Shown here in pieces: positions 7,412 through 17,100 of a stretch of DNA of 44,217 bases (position 1 is its first letter; each line of letters starts with the position of its first letter). Both the position numbers and the translations under genes were made by a program. Below the pieces are notes generated by a model. The model saw only the letters and a program-made list of their open reading frames with translations. It had not been told where the DNA came from and did not search any database. The DNA comes from Coriobacteriaceae bacterium (GTDB lineage: Bacteria; Actinomycetota; Coriobacteriia; Coriobacteriales; Coriobacteriaceae), in assembly GCA_902364975.1 (NCBI GenBank), contig CABJFQ010000011.1:1-44217 (forward strand), given 5' to 3'.

Positions 7412-8504
7412 CGGAGTACACGACCTTACCGGAACCCTCGACGCACTCGCCCACGCGGAACGGCTTCTCGCCCAGCGCGACCAGGGCCTCGGTAACCGCA
7501 GCCTCGTCCTCGGGGGCGACGATCAGGCACAGGCCAACGCCCATGTTGAAGGTCTTGCATGCCTCGTTGGGCGCGAGCTCGGCCTGGCGCGACACGTAGG
7601 TGATGACGGGCGGAACGTCCCAACCCATCTCGGCACCGTTGCGGGTGACCACAGCGTCGACGTCGTCGGCGAGCGCGCGGTTGAGGTTCTCAGTAATACC
7701 GCCGCCAGTGATGTGGGCGATAGCGTGCACGTTGGCGCCGCCGCGCAGCAGCTCCAGAATCGGCTTGACGTAGATGCGCGTGGGGGCCAGCAGGGCGTCG
7801 GCCAGCGAAGCGCCACCGAGCTCCTCGAGCGGGCGGCTCAGTTCCTCGGCCTTAGCGGCGGCCTCGGGCGTGCCCGGCTTGATGCCGTCGACGCCGATGA
7901 CCTTGCGCACGAGCGAGTATCCGTTGGAGTGCACACCGGTGGAGGGCAGGCCCAGGATCACATCGCCGGGGCGGACGTTCGCGGGGTCGAGCATCTTGGG
8001 ACGATCGACAACACCCACGGTAAAGCCGGCGAGGTCGTAATCGGCGGGGGCCATGACGCCCGGGTGCTCGGCCATCTCGCCGCCCACGAGCGCGCAGCCC
8101 GCGAGCTTGCAGCCGTCGGCCACGCCCTTGATGATCTTTGCCATATGCTCGGCCTCAATGTGACCGATGGCAACGTAATCCAGGAAGAACAGCGGCTCGG
8201 CGCCCGAAGCCAAAATGTCGTTGACGCACATGGCGACCAGGTCCTGGCCCACCGTCTCGTGGCGATCCATGATCTGGGCGAGCACGAGCTTGGTGCCCAC
8301 GCCGTCGGTACCGCTGATCAGAATCGGGTCTTCCATATCCTTAAGCGCGGCGGCCGAGAATAAGCCACCAAATCCACCGATACCGCCGATGACCTCGGGG
8401 CGGTTGGTGTCCTTGACCATCTGCTTAATAGCGTCAACGGCGCGGCCGCCCTCGGCGGTATCGACGCCGGCGTCCTCGTACGTCACATGCTTGCTGTCGC
8501 TCAT
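7401..8504 (-). CDS. purM: Phosphoribosylformylglycinamidine cyclo-ligase (AIR synthetase)
   Basis: Closes the imidazole ring to form AIR using ATP, the fifth step of purine synthesis. Full length at 367 residues. Recognised by YEDAGVDTAEGGRAVDAIK at the N-terminus, GTDGVGTKLVLAQ, the substrate loop GEMAEHPGVMAPADYDLAGF, and GLPSTGVHSNGYSLVRK. HITGGGITENLNRAL lies in the C-terminal half. ATG at 8502-8504 is preceded by GAGAGGAAGG. It follows purF by 155 bases and overlaps purN, in the order purF, purM, purN. Confidence 0.97.
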   Translation of the reverse strand: MSDSKHVTYEDAGVDTAEGGRAVDAIKQMVKDTNRPEVIGGIGGFGGLFSAAALKDMEDPILISGTDGVGTKLVLAQIMDRHETVGQDLVAMCVNDILASGAEPLFFLDYVAIGHIEAEHMAKIIKGVADGCKLAGCALVGGEMAEHPGVMAPADYDLAGFTVGVVDRPKMLDPANVRPGDVILGLPSTGVHSNGYSLVRKVIGVDGIKPGTPEAAAKAEELSRPLEELGGASLADALLAPTRIYVKPILELLRGGANVHAIAHITGGGITENLNRALADDVDAVVTRNGAEMGWDVPPVITYVSRQAELAPNEACKTFNMGVGLCLIVAPEDEAAVTEALVALGEKPFRVGECVEGSGKVVYSDER

Positions 8505-8635
8505 CTGAGCCTTCCTCTCCCATTACCGTGGCGCCGCGCAGGCGCCAAACGGTGCTCATAGTTGCGTTCATTTCGGCGCGCCATAACAGCACGCGCCGTC
8601 ATATCAACAAAACAGCAGGTAAAACCTACCATAAT

Positions 8636-8660
8636 AAACCTGTCCCTTTTTGGCAGGTTT
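8636..8660 (-). other. Hairpin at the purF stop codon
   Basis: AAACCTG (8636-8642) pairs with CAGGTTT (8654-8660) across an 11-base loop and overlaps the first base of the purF stop codon. On the minus strand the loop and stem contain GGGACAGG, related to the GGGGACAG repeats elsewhere. Only three U residues follow, so it would be a weak terminator and read-through into purM is likely. Confidence 0.4.
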
Positions 8661-10330
8661 TAAGCCTCGCCGTGCCTCTCTTCCCAGCTGCGGTCGTCGT
8701 ATTTCTCGACCACGGCGTCGTCGTCAAAATGCAGCGGTTTATCCAGGTTGCGGGGCTTAAAGCCCTCCATGAACTTGTCGCGGCCAAAGCTCTCGGGAAT
8801 CGCCACGGGGTAGCGGCCGGTAAAGCACGCATCGCAGTAACCGCCCTTGGGCATGACCTTAAGCAGGCCCTCGACCGAAAGGAAGGCCAGCGAATCGGCG
8901 CCGATGTACTCGCAAATCTCGTCGACCGTCTTGTTGGCGCTGATGAGCTGCGACTGCACGTCGGTATCGATGCCGTAGAAGCACGGCCAGATGACCTCGG
9001 GCGAGTTGATACGGATGTGAATCTCCTTGGCGCCGGCGTTACGCAGCATCTTGACGAGCTGCACCATGGTGGTGCCGCGGACGATGGAGTCGTCGATGAC
9101 GACCAGACGCTTGCCCTCGATGTTGTCGCGCAGCGGGTTGAGCTTCATACGCACGCCCATGGCGCGCAACTCCTGCGTAGGCTCGATAAACGTACGGCCC
9201 ACGTAGCGGTTCTTGATAAGGCCCTCGCCAAAGGGAATACCGCTCTCGTGCGAATACCCCTCCGCAGGCGGCAGGCCGGAGTCGGGCACGCCGATGACCA
9301 GGTCGGCCTCGACAGGCTCCTCATGTGCCAGCTGACGACCCATGTCGTAACGGCAGGCATAGACGCTCTTGCCGTTCATGATGGAGTCGGGGCGGGCAAA
9401 GTAGACCTGCTCAAAGATGCAGTTGGCGGGCTCTTCGGCTGCAGGCACGCCCTGCTCGGATACCAGGCCCTCGGCGCTGATGCGCAAGATCTCGCCGGGA
9501 CGGACGTCACGGACGTACTCGGCACCCACGATGTCGAGTGCGCAGGTCTCGGAAGCAACGACCCAGCCGCCGGCGCGCGTGACACGGACGGCGGAGTCGA
9601 CCGTCGCGGCGCCGTCCTGCGACGGCAGCTGCGAAACGGCTGCGGCATCGGCCTGGTCCAGACCCTCGTCCACCAGCTTGCCCAGCACGAGCGGGCGAAT
9701 GCCGTGTGGATCGCGGAATGCGTAGAGCGCCTGCTCGTTGATGAGCGTCATGGCGTAGCCGCCGCGCACGAGCTCCATGGTCTTGCGAATACCCTCGCGC
9801 AGGTGGCCCGTACGCTGGGTAAAGTAGCCGATAAGCTTGGTCGCGACCTCGGAATCCGAATTGGAGAGGAACGGCACGCCCAGCTCGATCAGCTGACGGC
9901 GCAGCTCGTCGGTGTTGACGAGGGTGCCGTTGTGCGCGAGCGCGATAATGACGCTATTGATGGTAGAGAGGTGCGGCTGAGAGGCTTCCCAGCTCTTGGC
10001 GCCGGCAGTGCCGTAGCGCACATGACCCACGGCCAGCTGGCCGGAGAGCGTCGACAGGTCGGCGTTGGAGAACACGCGGTCGAGCAGGCCCAGATCTTTG
10101 CGGACCATAACCGTGCCGCCGTCACCCACGGCGATTCCAGCCGATTCCTGGCCACGGTGCTGCAGCGCACGCAGGCCAAAGTACGTCAGTCGAGCCACGT
10201 CGCGATCGGGCGCCCATACGCCGAAAATGCCACATTCCTCATGCAGCTGGTCGGAGTCCGGATCATACGTCGACATGGTGTTCACCTGTCCCGCGGCACG
10301 CTCGGCCGCGCGGATGGTTTCTTGAGACAT
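8660..10330 (-). CDS. purF: Amidophosphoribosyltransferase
   Basis: The committed step of purine synthesis: PRPP plus glutamine gives phosphoribosylamine. 556 residues. The N-terminal nucleophile is expected to be Cys33 in EECGIFGV, leaving a 32-residue propeptide to be removed, which is longer than usual. The glutaminase domain continues with LRALQHRGQESAGI; the PRPP site is VVIDDSIVRGTTM. KGGYCDACFTGRYP near the C-terminus resembles the Bacillus-type enzyme, which carries an iron-sulfur cluster. ATG at 10328-10330 follows GAGGGG with good spacing; an internal ATG at residue 19 has a poor site. A TATAAT box lies about 45 bases upstream. Confidence 0.96.
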   Translation of the reverse strand: MSQETIRAAERAAGQVNTMSTYDPDSDQLHEECGIFGVWAPDRDVARLTYFGLRALQHRGQESAGIAVGDGGTVMVRKDLGLLDRVFSNADLSTLSGQLAVGHVRYGTAGAKSWEASQPHLSTINSVIIALAHNGTLVNTDELRRQLIELGVPFLSNSDSEVATKLIGYFTQRTGHLREGIRKTMELVRGGYAMTLINEQALYAFRDPHGIRPLVLGKLVDEGLDQADAAAVSQLPSQDGAATVDSAVRVTRAGGWVVASETCALDIVGAEYVRDVRPGEILRISAEGLVSEQGVPAAEEPANCIFEQVYFARPDSIMNGKSVYACRYDMGRQLAHEEPVEADLVIGVPDSGLPPAEGYSHESGIPFGEGLIKNRYVGRTFIEPTQELRAMGVRMKLNPLRDNIEGKRLVVIDDSIVRGTTMVQLVKMLRNAGAKEIHIRINSPEVIWPCFYGIDTDVQSQLISANKTVDEICEYIGADSLAFLSVEGLLKVMPKGGYCDACFTGRYPVAIPESFGRDKFMEGFKPRNLDKPLHFDDDAVVEKYDDRSWEERHGEA

Positions 10331-10372
10331 GGTATCCCCTCAGAGCCTCGTATTTTTGGCGTTACCCGCCTT

Positions 10373-10378
10373 ATTATA
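10373..10378 (-). promoter_or_regulatory. Consensus -10 box upstream of purF
   Basis: The minus strand reads TATAAT, a perfect -10 hexamer, about 43 bases from the purF start codon. The -35 position is GC-rich and weak (TGGGGA with 17-base spacing), suggesting a regulated or activator-dependent promoter. No purine riboswitch-like structure was recognised. Confidence 0.5.
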
Positions 10379-10561
10379 CGCACGGCGCGACGTGCTCCCC
10401 AGCGCATGAGCAGCGCTTTTTAAAAGCCCACCGAGCTAATAATCAGTTTTGTTGCCAAACATTTTATCGGTCTGTCCAGTGTAAGTGCCCGCGCCCCCAG
10501 ATGGCCGCCGCGTCCGCCGTTGGGGATTACAAAGTTGCAATTGGGACGTTCATCCTGTCTT

Positions 10562-10590
10562 TTGGCAGGTCGGCGGCGTATCCTTATAAC
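10562..10590 (+). promoter_or_regulatory. Promoter of the CmpB-like membrane protein gene
   Basis: TTGGCA (10562-10567) and TATAAC (10585-10590) are separated by exactly 17 bases and each differs from the sigma-70 consensus by one base. The start codon lies 26 bases downstream of the -10 box. Confidence 0.6.
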
Positions 10591-10616
10591 CTACAACAAA
10601 GCGAGAAAGGTTCTGT

Positions 10617-11846
10617 ATGGATCGAAACGAACTCGACCCCAGCGTCCCCAGCGCCACAGAGGTCAAGAAGATTCCCCTCATCATTAAGGTGTACGCCGTC
10701 CTGTGCATCCTTTCCGGCGTGGGCACGCTCCCGTCAGTCGCTGCCTTTATGTGGCAGGTCATCACGGCACTTGTTAACGGCAACGCCACCGAAAAGCTCG
10801 GCGATAACACGCTCGTCGCAGTCGGCCTTATCGTCGCCGGCATCATGCTCTCTGCGGCAAGTGCCGTCATCCTAATCATCTTTGGCCTGGACCTTATCAA
10901 AAACCAGCGCCGCAACGCCGCCCGCCTGTCCTACATCCTTATTGCATTCACGGTCGTCGAGCTTTTGGTCGACGTGATGCTCCAGGGCATCGGGCCCTTC
11001 CTGCTGCGTCCCGCGATCCAGCTCGGCATCCTTGTTGCACTTTCGGCAACCGTCGACCCCACGCTGCGTCAGGAGCGCGAACTGCAGCGCCGCCTGCAGG
11101 AGATGCTCGACCGCGACGCCGCCGCCGAGGGCATGCTCGGCCGCGATGAAACCGGCGAGGGCTACATCAAGCTCAACTACTTCAACCTGTTCTGGGTGTT
11201 CTTTGTCTGCTGCATACTCGGCCTGATCGCCGAGGACATCTGGCACATGACGGTCGACGACCCGGGCGTCTATCAGAACCGCGCCGGCATGCTGTTTGGC
11301 CCCTTCAGCCCCATCTACGGATTTGGCGCCGTGCTCATGACCATGGTGCTTAACCGCTTCTACAAAAAGAACCCCATCATCATTTTCCTGGTGAGCGCCC
11401 TGCTCGGCGCCAGCTTTGAGGTGTTCGTGGGCTGGTTTATGCAGACCGCGTTTGGCGTGGTCTCGTGGAGCTACTCGCACATAACGCTGTTCGGTTTGCC
11501 CGATCCGCTCGTGGTCCTCACGGGCGGACGCACCTGCACGGGCTTCGCCTGCCTGTGGGGCCTGGGCGGCCTCATCTGGATCAAGCTGCTGCTGCCGAGG
11601 CTGCTTAAGTTTATCAACAAGATCCCCTGGAAGAGCCGCTACTCGGCCACCGTCATCTTTACCGTTATCATGCTGGTCGACGGCGTCATGACGCTGCAGT
11701 CGCTCGACTACTGGTACCAGCGCGTTAACGGCACGGAGCCGGACATTCCCGTCGCACAGTTCTACGGAGAGCACTTCGATAACGAGTACATGGAAAACCG
11801 CTTCCAGAGCATGACCATGAGCCCCAAGGATGCGACACGCGTATAG
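10617..11846 (+). CDS. Putative ABC transporter permease, CmpB family membrane protein
   Basis: A polytopic membrane protein of 409 residues. The first ~150 residues hold about four hydrophobic segments. A charged stretch (about 145-175) with a QERELQRRLQEML helix links to a C-terminal half (about 190-375) that matches the ABC_trans_CmpB family. FGPFSPIYGFGAVLM and FEVFVGWFMQTAFGVVSWSY are its hallmarks. The family is annotated as putative ABC permease on weak grounds and its substrate is unknown. ATG at 10617 follows GAGAAAGG. The gene stands alone on the plus strand, divergent from purF, with its own promoter and a strong terminator. Confidence 0.8.
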   Translation: MDRNELDPSVPSATEVKKIPLIIKVYAVLCILSGVGTLPSVAAFMWQVITALVNGNATEKLGDNTLVAVGLIVAGIMLSAASAVILIIFGLDLIKNQRRNAARLSYILIAFTVVELLVDVMLQGIGPFLLRPAIQLGILVALSATVDPTLRQERELQRRLQEMLDRDAAAEGMLGRDETGEGYIKLNYFNLFWVFFVCCILGLIAEDIWHMTVDDPGVYQNRAGMLFGPFSPIYGFGAVLMTMVLNRFYKKNPIIIFLVSALLGASFEVFVGWFMQTAFGVVSWSYSHITLFGLPDPLVVLTGGRTCTGFACLWGLGGLIWIKLLLPRLLKFINKIPWKSRYSATVIFTVIMLVDGVMTLQSLDYWYQRVNGTEPDIPVAQFYGEHFDNEYMENRFQSMTMSPKDATRV

Positions 11847-11868
11847 CGCTCACCGCGCCCAAAACGCA

Positions 11869-11908
11869 AAATGCCCGCCGGTATCACACGTACCGGTGGG
11901 CATTTTTA
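11869..11908. terminator. Bidirectional intrinsic terminator
   Basis: A 15-bp stem (11869-11883 with 11891-11905, one G-U pair) with loop TCACACG is followed by a T-tract on the plus strand and preceded by A-runs that give U residues on the minus strand. It separates the convergent CmpB-like gene and MoaE-like gene. Confidence 0.85.
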
Positions 11909-11936
11909 TAAACGATCCTTCTATCGACGCAATCCT

Positions 11937-12353
11937 CTATGCCTCGCGCTCGACCTCACTCACGCATTCGTTCTTGATGGTGCCAACGAGCGCCTGCAGT
12001 GCATCGACCACGTGTGGGCGAATGTCCCCGCCGATAAGCACGAGCATGATGTCGTCACCTACGGAAAGCTCGCCGCTTGCCAGCCACACGCGCACATAGC
12101 CGATACCCGGCATCGCGCGCGTGGCCTCGATGGCGGCCTGTACCTTGCTGGCGTCGTAGCCAAACACCATGCCGCCCACCTTGTGGCCCGGCGCCACGCC
12201 ATCGGTCTCGACTCCGCGCACCTCGGCCTTGGGCGTCGCACGCACCACACCGTTGTGTGTCAGATACATACCGCACGCAGGTGCCGACGAATCGGCCTTG
12301 GCCTCGCGCAGCCAAGCATCAACCGAAGGCATCGTTTTGCCATTCTCGAGCAT
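11937..12353 (-). CDS. MoaE-like protein (molybdopterin synthase large subunit fold)
   Basis: A protein of 138 residues resembling MoaE, the catalytic subunit that adds sulfur to precursor Z in molybdenum cofactor synthesis. Matches are seen in ACGMYLTHNGVVRAT (the first strand region), the helix YDASKVQAAIEATRAMPGIG, and VRVWLASGELSVGDDIMLVLIGG. The family ends in a Pro-Ile-Trp-Lys-Lys-Glu motif with the catalytic lysine; here the tail is IKNECVSEVEREA and that lysine is absent. It may therefore not be a working synthase. ATG at 12351-12353 follows AAGGGAGA. It is the last gene after purE and the sortase; no other cofactor gene is nearby. Confidence 0.65.
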   Translation of the reverse strand: MLENGKTMPSVDAWLREAKADSSAPACGMYLTHNGVVRATPKAEVRGVETDGVAPGHKVGGMVFGYDASKVQAAIEATRAMPGIGYVRVWLASGELSVGDDIMLVLIGGDIRPHVVDALQALVGTIKNECVSEVEREA

Positions 12354-12420
12354 TATTTCTCCCTTACCGTCGTCGAGTAGCCAATTTGGAACGGGGCTTT
12401 TTTAGCTACTCTCGAACAAC

Positions 12421-13419
12421 TTATTCCTCGACCGGCGTGAGCACCATGACAGCACGCGTGTTGCTCAGCGATAACGAACGACAGGTCACAAGCGTTACGA
12501 CCTTGGTTGCCGAGGCGGCGCGATCGGTGGCATCACTCGCCACGGCAGAGGCACCGTCGAGCATCTCGGACAGGTAGTTCTTGAGCCCGTCGTCGCCCTC
12601 AAAATTGGGCGTGCGCGCCTTGGCATACGTGTCCTCGACAACTTTGGTCGCCAGTGGTCGCAGCTTATACGTAGCATCCCGTGTGATGTAATACACGAAC
12701 TCGATGCTATCGAACGTCGCCTGATCAGTGGTGTCCGAAATCACATTGAACATCGATCCGTCGTTCATATGGTGGCCGTAAATCGTGGTCTGCTGGTCAA
12801 CCATTCCCGGCGCGGTATCGTCGCTGTCCAAGAAGATCGCACCCGATGCATTGGACGTACCGTCAAACAGCGTGTTGAGGTATTTGGAGTTGTTATTGGT
12901 CTGCACCACGGGATAGTTGATGTTGGTTCCCGGCACGTAAATCCAACCCACAATCTCGGGGTTCGTCTGAGCAAGCGCATCAAAGTCGATAATCGGCACG
13001 CCGCTGGCGTCCTTATCGCTTACATATTGCTTCTCGATTTTCTGGTACGAATCGCTCGCCTGCTTATAGCCAATCTGGGCATTAATAAAAATAGCGGCGG
13101 CGGCGACAATCAGACCGATACCGATGATGATGAGCAGAATGGGAATAATGGAGTGGCGCTTTTTGCGCGGCGGCTCGGTGCGATCCGACGGCGCGGCATG
13201 CGATGAAGACCGGGGCGGCTTCTTAGCGGAGCTATAAGACGAAGGACGATATGCGGCCGGCGCGTCCTGTCGACGATGGGACGTCGGCGTTACGGAACGC
13301 GGCGCGCGCGGCTGCTGGGGAGAGGATGTCCGACCCTGCTGCGCCGCATGGGCGGCACCCGGCTTCGACGGATCGGGAATCTGAGAAGCCTTGAATCGTT
13401 TTCCCTGATAATCGGACAT
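12421..13419 (-). CDS. Class B sortase
   Basis: A membrane-anchored transpeptidase of 332 residues that joins proteins to the cell wall or to each other. Residues 1-88 are a Pro/Ser/Arg-rich cytoplasmic tail, followed by one membrane segment (about 90-113). The catalytic domain spans about 145-330. His216 lies in TIYGHHM, Cys313 in VTLVTCRSL and Arg322 in NTRAVM; all three catalytic residues are present. The unusually long, disordered N-terminal tail is odd for the family. ATG at 13417-13419 has a near-perfect AAGGAGAG site. It lies 35 bases after purE. The GH31 protein encoded next door carries an IPNTG anchor signal, though class B enzymes often prefer other motifs. Confidence 0.9.
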   Translation of the reverse strand: MSDYQGKRFKASQIPDPSKPGAAHAAQQGRTSSPQQPRAPRSVTPTSHRRQDAPAAYRPSSYSSAKKPPRSSSHAAPSDRTEPPRKKRHSIIPILLIIIGIGLIVAAAAIFINAQIGYKQASDSYQKIEKQYVSDKDASGVPIIDFDALAQTNPEIVGWIYVPGTNINYPVVQTNNNSKYLNTLFDGTSNASGAIFLDSDDTAPGMVDQQTTIYGHHMNDGSMFNVISDTTDQATFDSIEFVYYITRDATYKLRPLATKVVEDTYAKARTPNFEGDDGLKNYLSEMLDGASAVASDATDRAASATKVVTLVTCRSLSLSNTRAVMVLTPVEE

Positions 13420-13454
13420 GGCTCTCCTTATACTGCGGCGAAACGGCGGAACGC

Positions 13455-13919
13455 TTAGGCGTCAGCCATCTCCTGCTTCATCTTCTCGATAACCTTGCGG
13501 TACTCGGGGTCGCATGCGCCCAGAATCTGCGTGGCGTAAATGGCAGCGTTCTTGGCGCCGTTGATGGCAACGCAGGCCACGGGCACGCCGGAGGGCATCT
13601 GCACCATCGACAGCAAAGAGTCCATACCGCCCAGGTCACTCGTCTTCATAGGCACGCCGATAACCGGCAGCGGCGTAAAGGCAGCCACGACACCACCCAG
13701 GTGAGCGGCCTTGCCGGCGGCGGCGATAATCACCTTGATGCCGCGATCGGCGGCAGTCGAAGCCCACTCGTGGACCTTCGCCGGCGTGCGGTGTGCGCTC
13801 GCGATCACGAGCTCATAGGGCACACCCAGTGCCTCGAGCTCGGCGGTGCAGCCTTCCATAACGCCCAGATCGGACTTGGAACCCATGATGATCCCGACAA
13901 CCGGCTTTTGATCTGCCAT
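13455..13919 (-). CDS. purE: N5-carboxyaminoimidazole ribonucleotide mutase
   Basis: Converts N5-CAIR to CAIR in purine synthesis (or carboxylates AIR directly in class II enzymes). 154 residues, standard length. Typical signatures: GIIMGSKSDLGVM, the active-site IASAHRTPAKVHEW, AAGKAAHLGGVVAAFTPLPVIGVP, and the glycine-rich GGMDSLLSMVQMPSGVPVA. I chose ATG at 13917-13919 (nine bases after AGGAGG); another ATG six bases upstream is only three bases from that site. No purK lies next to it. It heads the purE, sortase, MoaE-like group, whose mixed functions suggest chance or historical clustering. Confidence 0.95.
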   Translation of the reverse strand: MADQKPVVGIIMGSKSDLGVMEGCTAELEALGVPYELVIASAHRTPAKVHEWASTAADRGIKVIIAAAGKAAHLGGVVAAFTPLPVIGVPMKTSDLGGMDSLLSMVQMPSGVPVACVAINGAKNAAIYATQILGACDPEYRKVIEKMKQEMADA

Positions 13920-13985
13920 AAACATAGACCTCCTGTTGAGAGCGGTGACGCAGCGAATCCGCGACCCTTAACTGCAAATAATTCA

Positions 13986-13991
13986 AGTATA
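13986..13991 (-). promoter_or_regulatory. Probable -10 box upstream of purE
   Basis: The minus strand reads TATACT about 67 bases before the purE start codon. No good -35 hexamer is visible at the usual spacing, so confidence is limited. Confidence 0.35.
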
Positions 13992-14074
13992 GCCACCGAT
14001 GCCGATGTGTTCGGTGAGAGACGGAATGCTTTGCGAGATTAAGGCCGAAGGGTCGGAGCTTTCCGCCTACATTC

Positions 14075-14116
14075 AAAAAGCATGCCCACCGTCCTTGGGT
14101 GGGACGGCGGGCACGC
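14075..14116 (-). terminator. Intrinsic terminator of the GH31 gene
   Basis: A 15-bp stem (14102-14116 with 14080-14094, including G-U pairs) with a 7-base loop is followed on the minus strand by TTTTT. It lies 21 bases after the GH31 stop codon. Confidence 0.88.
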
Positions 14117-14136
14117 TTGCTTAGCTGTTGCTGGGG

Positions 14137-17100
14137 CTACTTGGCCTTGCTGCGACGATGGAAGAAAGCGCCGATCGCGGCGATGATGGCGCCGAGACCA
14201 CCGACGGTCACGACGGTCGCCGCCGTCTGGTCGCCGGTATTGGGGATCGCCGAACCGTTCTTCTTGCTGCCCTGGGCCTTGTCGCCTGCGGGCTTGCCCG
14301 CCTGGTTGCCGCCGTTCGAGCCATTGCCGGAACTCTGGTTGCCCGAGCCGCCCTGGTTGCCGGAGTCGGCATCCCTGAGGCTCTCAATGGCCAGCTTGAG
14401 CTGGTCATAGGCCGCCTGGAGCTGGGTGTCGGAAGCATTCTCATCACCCAAGACGTCCTCGGCGTAGGTAATGGCATCCGTCAGGGCCTTGACAGACTCG
14501 TCCGTCTTGCCCCTGGTGTCAGTCTCCTTCGCCTGCTTGACCAGGGCCTTGAGCTGCTTCTTAGTCGGATTCTCGACCGGGACCACCGGGGTCTTCTCGA
14601 GCGCGCCGCGGGCGCTCTCGAGCGCCCTGAGCGCCTGGTCGACCTCGTCCTGCGTGGCGTCCTCATCGCTCAAGATGGCGCGGGCGCTCGCCAGGGCGTT
14701 CTCGAGCGCCGTCCAGGAGGCCTCGGTGTAGTCACCGGCCTTGAGGTCGCCGGCAGCAACCTCGGCATCAACCTTTTCGATCGCGGTAGCGAGATCATCC
14801 TTCGCCACCGGATCGGGGACGGCCGTACCGTAGAACTTGAGCTCCGCCATGCTGCAGTAGGCATCAACGTCGCCACCGCCGGCGTGAATCACCTTGACGG
14901 TCACGTAGCGACCGCGCGCGGCGCCAAAGCTCATCTGCTTCCAGTCGCCACGGTCGGTGAGCACGCGGCCGTCGTTGTCGAAGGCGAACGTACCCATCGA
15001 CGCGGCGGTGCCCATCTCATAACCGTCGGCAGTGTCGGAGACCAGTATCTCGGCCTCGAAGATATCGCCGTTAGTGCCGCCGTCCTGGCGCGGCAGGAAT
15101 GTAACGTCGGTGAGATCGTAGTCGCGGCCCAGGTCGACACTCAGATACTGGGGCATACCGGTCCCATGGGCCCAGTCGCTGTGCCAAAGCGTCCGCTCGT
15201 CGCCGTCGAGAGCGTTGACGGCGTTGCTGCCCTCGTAGTCGGCCTCACTCGAGAAGTCGGCCACCTTGACGTTCTTGCGGTTCTCGGGCGTGTTGATGAG
15301 GATCTTCTCATCGACAGGGCGCATCTTGAGGCCGTCGATTGCCTTCTCGATCTTGGCAGTGGCGTCTGCGACATCCTTCTTGCTATAGCTGCCCTGGCCG
15401 CTGTCGAGGAGCTTCCGAGCCGCCTCGACCGCAGTGGTGAGAGCTGCATAGGAATCCTTGGTGTAGACGGACTCGCTGTAGCCCGCGGCCTTGGAAAGCG
15501 CTGCCACGAGCGCAGAGGTATCGACACCAGCCTTGACCTCGACCTCATAGGATGCGGTCTTGGAGGGGTCGAGTACCGACGCCACCGTGATCTTTGCCTT
15601 GCCGGCCTTGTTGGCACGCAGGTAGTAGCTCACGCTATCGCCAGCCTGAACAGCGGAGACGCTTACCACAGAGGGGTCGGAGCTCTCGACCGTCACATAG
15701 GGGTAGCCAGCGCTCTCAGGCGTAGCCTTGGCGTCGACGGGCGTAATGTCGCCTTCAAAGAACTCGGTCTGGTTCTTGCCTAGCTCGACACCCTTGATGG
15801 CCTCGACACCCTGCGTGTAGTTGAAGTTGACCTCACGCAGTGTGAGCATCTGGTCACCCGATGCCTCAAGCGGCGTGACCTCGACCTTGGTCGCCTTCTT
15901 GCCCTTGTTCTCGGCAGAGAGGTCAAAGGCGTAGCGAGCCAGGAAGGAATCGTACTCCCCGCCCGCGAACTCTTGGATCGAGCCATCCTCGAACGTCACG
16001 ACGGCCTTGATCTTCTGTACGGTTCCGTTGCCGCCGTTGCGGTTAACGACCTCGACGCTATCGAGTTTCGACGGCGTCTTAAATGCGAATGTCATCGTGG
16101 TGGGAAGCTTCACGTAACTCGGTAGCTTACCCTCGCTGTCCCAGTTGCCACTCCAGTTCCACAGGAACTCAAAGCCGTTGTCGCCCTCGTTATTATCGAA
16201 CAGCGCGTTATAGCTCTTCTGCTGGATAAGTTTCTCGACGTTGGTCCCGTCGTCGGTCGTGAGCTCATCGTTGGTCATCGTGATGTTGAAGGCATCCTGG
16301 GCGTACTCGGCGACCGTTGGCTGAGGAACGTCCGGCATCGTCACCGTGCCGTCGCTCGCAAACTCAAGTGCGTCGCATGCCGGGCCGATAAGCCAAGATG
16401 TCGAGGGCAGTTCGACCTTTCCGGCGGTCTTGGCCTTGAGCTTGAAACTCGCCACCGCGCCAGTACCGTTGTAGAGCTTGCCATCGCCGCGGTTGGCAAA
16501 GGCGAGATTGATAGTCTGCGTTCCGTCCACGAACTGGACCTTCTCGCGAGACAGGTTCTCCATGCCGGCAGTCGAGCCGTCCTGCGCGATGCTCTCGGAC
16601 ACAAACTCGAACTGGTCGCTCTTGAAGTTGACGAGGGCGCCCAGGGCGTTGACGTTCTTGGCGTCGGCCGCATAGACATCAACGGTGATCTCATCACCGG
16701 CCTCGACCTCGGTCTTGCTCGGAATCACCGCGAGCGAACCTGCGACCTTGCCCTTTTGTTTAGTGCCGCCGTCAAGACCCGCCATGGTGAACGAGTAATC
16801 GTAGACGTCGTAAACGCCGTTATCGTTGAGGTCGGCGAAGTGGTCGCGGATCTGCGAACCGAACGTCGGGGTATCGGGCTCGCGATTCTCGAGGCCCAGA
16901 TAGTTCTTCATGTTGGAGTAGTCTCCGTCGGAGATCGTGGCCTTGTTGAGGTTGGAGCCCACGGCGAAGCCATCCGTGCCGTCGGTCTTGTAGATGGCAA
17001 TCTCGGACGCGGAGAAGAAATTGCCGACCGAGGCGAGCGGTGTCATGCGCACGTAACGAGCGGCCACGGTGCCGTCAAACGCTACCGTCTTACAATCAGC

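Noticed and set aside
8528..10423. Long open frame antisense to purF
   Set aside because: purF is complete on the other strand with a ribosome site and promoter; the antisense product shows no recognisable domain.
10331..10616. Purine riboswitch upstream of purF
   Set aside because: I looked for a three-stem aptamer with conserved loop bases and saw none; only a -10 box is supported.
14128..15783. Open frame antisense to the 3' part of the GH31 gene
   Set aside because: The minus-strand frame carries F5/8C, FIVAR and anchor modules in order; the antisense frame has none.
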